Shown piece after piece: positions 4,427 to 8,472 of a stretch of DNA of 8,472 nt. Each line of letters starts with the position of its first letter. The stretch's first letter is position 1. This stretch comes from JAWWBG01 sp033721095. GTDB lineage: Bacteria; Actinomycetota; Nitriliruptoria; Nitriliruptorales; Nitriliruptoraceae. The notes under the pieces are model-generated. The model had not been told where the DNA came from and ran no database searches. It saw only the letters and a program-made list of their open reading frames with translations. The position numbers and the translations under genes were made by a program. The DNA lies in contig JAWWBG010000112.1 in NCBI GenBank assembly GCA_033721095.1, forward strand, positions 1 through 8,472, written 5' to 3'.

Positions 4427-5683
4427 ATGCAGGTGGCCGAGCCGGGAGTCGAGCAGGCGCCGAAAGGCGCACCTCGCGGGATGGTCGATCTCCTCGCCGA
4501 TGACGAGGACCTCGCGGCGCTGCGCGCCCTGGCTCGCGAGCTCGCGGACAAGGAGCTGGCGCCCCGCGCCGCGGAAAATGACGAGGAGGAGGCCTTCCCC
4601 GAACACGCCTGGAAGGCGCTCGCCCAGGCGGGCCTGTTCGGCGTCACGGTCGGGGAGCAGTGGGGTGGCGCGGGGATGGGCGATCGCGCCTCCGCCGTCG
4701 TGCTCGAGGAACTGGCCCGGGCCGACGTCTCCGCCGCGATCATGATCCAGCTGGCGATGAACGGCGCACCGCGGGCCGTCGAGCACCTCGCCAATGACGC
4801 CCTCAGGGACCGGTGGCTGCCACGCGCCGCCTCCGGCGAGGACCTGTTCTGCATCGGCATCACTGAGTCCGAGGCCGGTTCGGCAACCCAGAACATGCTG
4901 GCCCGCCTCGAACCCGACGGGGACGGCTGGCGCCTCCACGCCTACAAGAACTACGTGACCGGAGGGCACAAGGCGTCGGCGTGCCTGGTCTGGGCTCGCT
5001 GGCCGGGCGGCGATGGCGCCAAGGGCATCGGCGGCGTGCTCGTCGACCTGTCCGCGGAGGGCGTCAGCGTCACGGGCATCCACAAGAAGATGGGGCTGCG
5101 CTCGATGTCGGAGGCCGAGCTCGCGTTCGATGGCGTCGCGATCACGCCCGACGACGTCGTCATCGCGGGAAACCCGGACAACCACGACGCATTTCGGACC
5201 CTGCTGGGCCACCTCAACCACGAGCGTGCCGGCAACGCCGCCATGTGCATCGGCGCCGCCCAGGGCGCCCTCGAACACGCCGTTCGGTACGCCAACGAAC
5301 GGATCCTCAACGGCCGGCCCATCGCCGAGCTCCAGGGCATCCAGTGGAAGTTCGCCGACATGGCCGTCGCGCTGGAGTCGGCGCGGCTACTGCTGTACCG
5401 CGCCGTGTCCCTGGCGCCAGAGCACGGCACCCCGCCCGCCCTCGAAACCGCCATGGCCAAGACCGCCGCCAACGAGGCCGCCAAGCAGGTTTGCGACGAG
5501 GCCATCCAGATCCTCGGTGGCTACGGCTACTCGCGCGAGTATCCGGTCGAGCGGATGTACCGCGACATCCGCGGCCTGTGCATCGGCGCCGGCACGATCG
5601 AGGTCCAGAAGAACTACGTCGGCTCACGGGTGTCACGAGGCAGCGCACCCGCCGGGCCGGCCTGGCGCAACCCGGTTGGCTGA
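4427..5683 (+). CDS. Acyl-CoA dehydrogenase with catalytic Glu on the NHERA helix
   Basis: FAD-dependent acyl-CoA dehydrogenase of 418 residues, forming the 2-enoyl-CoA. The N-terminal helical domain is about 25-135 (FGVTVGEQWGGAGMGD at 71-86). The flavin motif is CIGITESEAGSATQ (142-155), and the middle beta domain carries KNYVTGG (174-180) and KKMGLRSMSEAEL (220-232). The C-terminal domain contains GRPIAELQGIQWKFADM (296-312), QILGGYGYSREYPVERMYRD (361-380) and GAGTIEVQKNYVG (387-399). The MCAD Glu376 position is Ala388; Glu266 (LNHERAGN), the isovaleryl-CoA dehydrogenase position, is the likely base. About 19 Pro/Arg/Gly-rich residues follow the usual family end. The first 18 residues also lack family features, so ATG 4481 is a possible start. 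I kept 4427 because it lies 15 bases from the predicted transcription start. The ligase overlaps its stop codon, implying coupled translation. Substrate unknown. Confidence 0.95.
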   Translation: MQVAEPGVEQAPKGAPRGMVDLLADDEDLAALRALARELADKELAPRAAENDEEEAFPEHAWKALAQAGLFGVTVGEQWGGAGMGDRASAVVLEELARADVSAAIMIQLAMNGAPRAVEHLANDALRDRWLPRAASGEDLFCIGITESEAGSATQNMLARLEPDGDGWRLHAYKNYVTGGHKASACLVWARWPGGDGAKGIGGVLVDLSAEGVSVTGIHKKMGLRSMSEAELAFDGVAITPDDVVIAGNPDNHDAFRTLLGHLNHERAGNAAMCIGAAQGALEHAVRYANERILNGRPIAELQGIQWKFADMAVALESARLLLYRAVSLAPEHGTPPALETAMAKTAANEAAKQVCDEAIQILGGYGYSREYPVERMYRDIRGLCIGAGTIEVQKNYVGSRVSRGSAPAGPAWRNPVG

Positions 5684-7073
5684 GTCTGCGCCAGCCGCAT
5701 CGTTGGCGGACCTGGCGCCGCCGGATGTCGTCGACCCGTCCGTCGATCTGGCGCTGAGGAGCGAGCAGGTCGGCGGCCGTGCCGATCTGTTCGTCGTGCA
5801 GCTGCGGGATGCGGGCGTGGTGGCCGGCGACACCGTCGCGTGGCAGCTCCCGAACTGGTGGGAAGCCCTCGCGCTCTTTCATGCGTGCTGGCGGCTGGGC
5901 GCGATCGCCGCGCCGCTCCATCACCGGCTGACGCCGGACGAGGTCGACCGGCTGGCCGAGCGCATCGGGGCCCAGGTCCTGGCTCGACCGTCTCGCCCAC
6001 TCGCCTTCGAGACGCTCGACTCCGTGGCCCGGGTCGAGCGTCCAGACGACGTGGCCGCCCTGCTCGCGACGTCGGGATCGACTGGCGAGCCCAAGATCGT
6101 CCAGCACACCTCGGCGGGGTTGGCGGGGAAGGCCGCGACCATGGTGGCGGCCCACGGTTTGACGGCCGACGACGCGATCCTGATGCCGGCACCGCTGGCC
6201 CACATCTCTGGACTGCTCAACGGCGTCCTGCTGCCCGGTGCTGCCGGGATGACCACCGTGCTGATGGACCGCTGGGAGCCTGCGCGCGCTGCCGAGCTGA
6301 TCGAGGAACATCACGTCACGTTCATGATCGGCCCACCGACGTTCTTCGTTGACCTGATGGCTCTCGACGAGGTGCCGCAGGACCTGCGACTGATCTCGTC
6401 GGGTGGCGCGAGTGTCACGGAGGCCTTCGTCCGCCGAGCTTCGGCCGCGTTTGGCGCCGTCGTGAAGCGCACCTACGGCTCCACCGAGGCGCCGACCGTC
6501 ACGACCTGGCACGTCGGAGATCCACCCGACAGGGCCGCAACAACCGACGGCCGTCCGACCGGCGCTGTCGAGCTTCGTACGGACGAGGACGGCGAGCTGT
6601 GGGTCCGGGGACCGGAAGTCTTCGTGGGCTACGACGACCCTGCCGCGACGTCCGCGGCACTCGACGACGGCTGGTATCGCACTGGTGACCTGGCCACCAT
6701 CGACGCCGATGGCTGGCTGACGGTCCTCGGGCGCGCGACCGACACGATCATCCGTGGCGGCGAAAACATCAGCCCGGCCGAGGTGGAGGCCGCCTGCATG
6801 ACGATCGACGGCGTGTCCCAGGTCGCTGCCGTCGGCATCCCGGATGATCGGCTTGGCGAACGCGTTGCGCTGGCCGTCGTCGCGAAGCGCCCGCTCGAGC
6901 TCGATGAGGTCGCAGCGGCCTGCCGTGCTGCTGGACTGGCAGCCTTCAAGGTTCCCGAACAGCTCCTCGTCCTCGAGCAGATGCCCACCCTCGCGGCGGG
7001 CAAGCCGGACCGTGAGCGGCTGCGCGAGTTCCTCAGCGGGCCTGGGCCGGACTCGGCACCGCCTGCCAGTTGA
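5676..7073 (+). CDS. Acyl-CoA ligase (ANL superfamily), short form
   Basis: AMP-forming acyl-CoA ligase of 465 residues, shorter than the usual 500-560 because the N-terminal region is reduced. Motifs in order: P-loop TSGSTGEPK (132-140), PAPLAHISGLLNG (171-183, pocket), YGSTE (267-271), YRTGDL (334-339), the hinge/A8 stretch GRATDTIIRGGENISPAEVE (352-371), and PTLAAGKPDR with the probable catalytic Lys443. All key residues are present, so it should be active. The frame has no ATG or GTG near the family start. TTG 5676-5678 overlaps the end of the dehydrogenase gene by 8 bases and is the best candidate; TTG 5703 is an alternative and neither has a clear ribosome binding site. It differs strongly from the ligase at 2144-3814 and is nearer the cyclohexanecarboxylate/fatty-acid/aryl-CoA ligase group, but the acid it uses cannot be told. 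Its 3' end overlaps the convergent transporter gene. Confidence 0.92.
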   Translation: MAESAPAASLADLAPPDVVDPSVDLALRSEQVGGRADLFVVQLRDAGVVAGDTVAWQLPNWWEALALFHACWRLGAIAAPLHHRLTPDEVDRLAERIGAQVLARPSRPLAFETLDSVARVERPDDVAALLATSGSTGEPKIVQHTSAGLAGKAATMVAAHGLTADDAILMPAPLAHISGLLNGVLLPGAAGMTTVLMDRWEPARAAELIEEHHVTFMIGPPTFFVDLMALDEVPQDLRLISSGGASVTEAFVRRASAAFGAVVKRTYGSTEAPTVTTWHVGDPPDRAATTDGRPTGAVELRTDEDGELWVRGPEVFVGYDDPAATSAALDDGWYRTGDLATIDADGWLTVLGRATDTIIRGGENISPAEVEAACMTIDGVSQVAAVGIPDDRLGERVALAVVAKRPLELDEVAAACRAAGLAAFKVPEQLLVLEQMPTLAAGKPDRERLREFLSGPGPDSAPPAS

Positions 7074-8259
7074 CGATGACGGCCAGTGCGGTCACGAGCG
7101 CCAGCGCGATGCCGATCACCGACAGGATCACGTAGCCCAGCGCCGACATGAGGACCCCGGACGAGACGCTCGCGATGGTGGCTGCCGCGTAGACGACGCT
7201 GTCAACCGAGCCCTGGAGCTGCGCGAGGGCCGGACCCTCCTCGCCGTGCGCCAGCATGCCGCTGGACGCGACGAAGCTGAGGCTCCAGCCGATGCCCAGC
7301 AGCCAGAGGGCGAGACCGAGCTGGAGGGTCGCCGTTTCGGGGGCCGTGGCGCCGACCACGGCCGAGGCGGCCAGCAGTCCGAGTCCGGTGAGCACGACCG
7401 GTGCCGCACCGAATCGGTCCACGACCCAACCGATGGCAGGCGTGAGCAGGTACATCCCGAGGATGTGGGCACTCATGATCGTGCCGACCGTGCCGAGCTC
7501 GTGGCCATGGTCGCGCATGAACACCGGCGTCATCGTCATGATCAGGACCATCACGAACTGGCTGATGACGATGGCGGCCACGGCGACGCGGACCACGGGA
7601 CGTTCGAGTCCGGTCCGCAAGGTGGCCAGCGCGCCGGGCTTGCCGCTGGCGTGCTCGGCGTCCTCGCGGGCGAGAGGGACCGTCACGCACAGCATTGCTG
7701 CCCCCAGGAAGCCCAGTCCTCCGAGCATGACGGCGCCCGTGAGCTCGGGCAGGCCCAGGGCCTCCGCGGCCCGTCCGGCTGGATCGGCCAGGCGCGGGCC
7801 GACGACCGCGCCGAGCGTTCCGGCCCACACGACCAGCCCCACAACCGCAGCGCGGCGGTGTTCGGGATGCACTGCCGCGACGGCGTAGCGGGCGAGGAGG
7901 ATTGACGCGGTCCCGGCGCCGAACAGGGCCATGCCGACGACCAGGAGCGGCAGGCTCTCGATCACGCCGGCAACCGTGCCGAGCGTTGCGCCGGCGACCC
8001 CGGCGATGAACCCGACGAGGAGTCCCACCCGACGGCCGCGGCGTGCCGACACAACACCGAGGGCTGCGGCGCCGACCGCCGTGCCGGCGATGGCCGCGGC
8101 GGGCCCCAGTCCGGACAGGCCCGTCGAGCCGGCGACGTCCTCGGTGAGCAGCGGGAGGACGGTGAAGGTCGCGAACTGGCCCGTCAGCGCGAGCCCGACA
8201 GCGACAAAGACGGTGCCGGTCACGCGGCGCCGCAGGTGGCGTTGGGCTTCGCTGTTCAC
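7033..8259 (-). CDS. MFS transporter, 12 transmembrane helices
   Basis: Inner-membrane major facilitator superfamily permease of 408 residues from GTG 8257-8259. Hydrophobic segments lie at about 14-38, 50-70, 78-98, 101-123, 136-155, 174-196, 222-246, 256-278, 286-304, 310-332, 352-372 and 376-398, giving two six-helix halves joined by the charged loop at 197-221. A degenerate motif A is visible between helices 2 and 3 (SARRGRRVGL, 71-80), and the corresponding GWVVDRFG appears at 277-284. Residues such as HPEHRRA (131-137) mark the helix 4-5 loop. The substrate cannot be read from sequence; the cluster suggests a carboxylic acid, a degradation product or efflux. The frame is open to a TTG at 8361, but that reads through the upstream dehydrogenase gene and adds a Pro/Arg/Ser-rich, non-membrane stretch, so GTG is preferred although no ribosome binding site is evident. 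Probably follows the dehydrogenase in one transcript (52-base gap). Confidence 0.9.
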   Translation of the reverse strand: MNSEAQRHLRRRVTGTVFVAVGLALTGQFATFTVLPLLTEDVAGSTGLSGLGPAAAIAGTAVGAAALGVVSARRGRRVGLLVGFIAGVAGATLGTVAGVIESLPLLVVGMALFGAGTASILLARYAVAAVHPEHRRAAVVGLVVWAGTLGAVVGPRLADPAGRAAEALGLPELTGAVMLGGLGFLGAAMLCVTVPLAREDAEHASGKPGALATLRTGLERPVVRVAVAAIVISQFVMVLIMTMTPVFMRDHGHELGTVGTIMSAHILGMYLLTPAIGWVVDRFGAAPVVLTGLGLLAASAVVGATAPETATLQLGLALWLLGIGWSLSFVASSGMLAHGEEGPALAQLQGSVDSVVYAAATIASVSSGVLMSALGYVILSVIGIALALVTALAVIVNWQAVPSPAQAR

Positions 8260-8311
8260 GGCGACGGCAACGCCGATTGGCCTTGGTGGCTTCCGCAGGT
8301 GCGGCGCTCGC

Positions 8312-8472
8312 TCACCAGAGCTCGGCGCCGGCCTCGATGCGCTCGCGCAGCATGGTGGCAAGGCGGTCGCGATGGAACCGACCCGTCCCGAACGTTCGAG
8401 CCGACAGGTGGGCCCGCTTGAGGTAGTAGTGGAGGTCGTGCTCCCACGTGAACCCGATGCCCCCGAGGACCT
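8312..8472 (-). CDS. Acyl-CoA dehydrogenase, C-terminal end (5' part outside window)
   Basis: Only the last 52 complete residues are visible. They begin VLGGIGFTWEHDLHYYLKRA, the characteristic C-terminal FAD/dimer-contact segment of acyl-CoA dehydrogenases of the FadE beta-type (GGxGFTWEHxxHxYLKRA), and end in a charged helix and ELW-stop at 8312-8314. The partial codon at the edge (xAG) would allow the Gln usual before this motif. After the segment there is no GTS-type loop and no glutamate at the MCAD Glu376 position. This is typical of the non-catalytic partner in actinobacterial two-gene dehydrogenases. The catalytic site elsewhere in the protein is not visible, so this cannot be settled here. 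It lies upstream of, and on the same strand as, the MFS gene. Confidence 0.88.
   Translation of the reverse strand, partial: VLGGIGFTWEHDLHYYLKRAHLSARTFGTGRFHRDRLATMLRERIEAGAELW

Noticed and set aside
4024..5278. Minus-strand open frames opposite the second SRPBCC and dehydrogenase genes (4024-4896 and 4415-5278)
   Set aside because: Shadows of the plus-strand genes; low-complexity Ser/Ala/Arg-rich or reversed-codon translations.
5013..5675. Upstream part of the long frame containing the second ligase
   Set aside because: Overlaps the dehydrogenase in another frame and is Arg/Ser/Pro-rich; the ligase fold begins only after TTG 5676.
7053..7069. Short GGCA/TGCC hairpin in the convergent overlap, considered as a shared terminator
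   Set aside because: Four-base stem inside both coding regions with no T-tract.
8260..8361. 34-codon N-terminal extension of the MFS gene from TTG 8361
   Set aside because: Overlaps the end of the dehydrogenase gene, is Pro/Arg/Ser-rich and ends in a better GTG start directly before the basic segment and first helix.

Overview
This is a GC-rich window (roughly two-thirds G+C by eye) from what looks like an actinobacterium. Three things suggest this: frequent GTG/TTG starts, long spurious open frames opposite almost every gene, and promoters with a TANNNT -10 placed directly before a start codon, as in actinobacterial leaderless transcripts. The enzyme set also fits: acyl-CoA dehydrogenases, acyl-CoA ligases and SRPBCC proteins, as in lipid- or steroid-degrading actinobacteria. 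No rRNA or tRNA is present, so genus cannot be named.

Layout, left to right. (1) 1-428, minus, cut by the left edge: an exported thioredoxin/TlpA-like protein with a WCxxC site, preceded by a candidate SigH/SigR-type promoter. (2) 544-3814, minus: an operon read as acyl-CoA ligase, then acyl-CoA dehydrogenase, then a small SRPBCC protein, with junctions of 2 bases and 59 bases (or a TGATG overlap, depending on the SRPBCC start). (3) 3815-3937: a divergent control region. (4) 3938-7073, plus: a second SRPBCC protein, a second acyl-CoA dehydrogenase and a second, shorter acyl-CoA ligase. (5) 7033-8259, minus: a 12-helix MFS transporter whose 3' end overlaps the ligase by 41 bases. (6) 8312-8472, minus, cut by the right edge: the C-terminus of a third acyl-CoA dehydrogenase. 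No gap without a gene exceeds 125 bases. I see no mobile element, CRISPR array, RNA gene or convincing terminator.

How the genes may work together: the ligases would activate a carboxylic acid to its CoA thioester, and the dehydrogenases would introduce the alpha-beta double bond that opens beta-oxidation. The SRPBCC proteins could hold a hydrophobic acid or CoA ester, and the MFS protein could move substrate or product. The minus-strand ligase most resembles the FadD17 type associated with steroid side chains in mycobacteria, so a bulky or branched acid is a reasonable but unproven substrate. Hydratase, hydroxyacyl-CoA dehydrogenase and thiolase genes are not here and must lie elsewhere.

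The most notable non-coding signal is a shared promoter/operator, TACCCTGACG followed by GTCAG on an inverted repeat (TGAC-N6-GTCA). It occurs at the start codon of the minus-strand ligase and again just before the plus-strand dehydrogenase, and I found it nowhere else in the window. It suggests one unseen repressor controls both arms, with the minus arm read from a leaderless mRNA.
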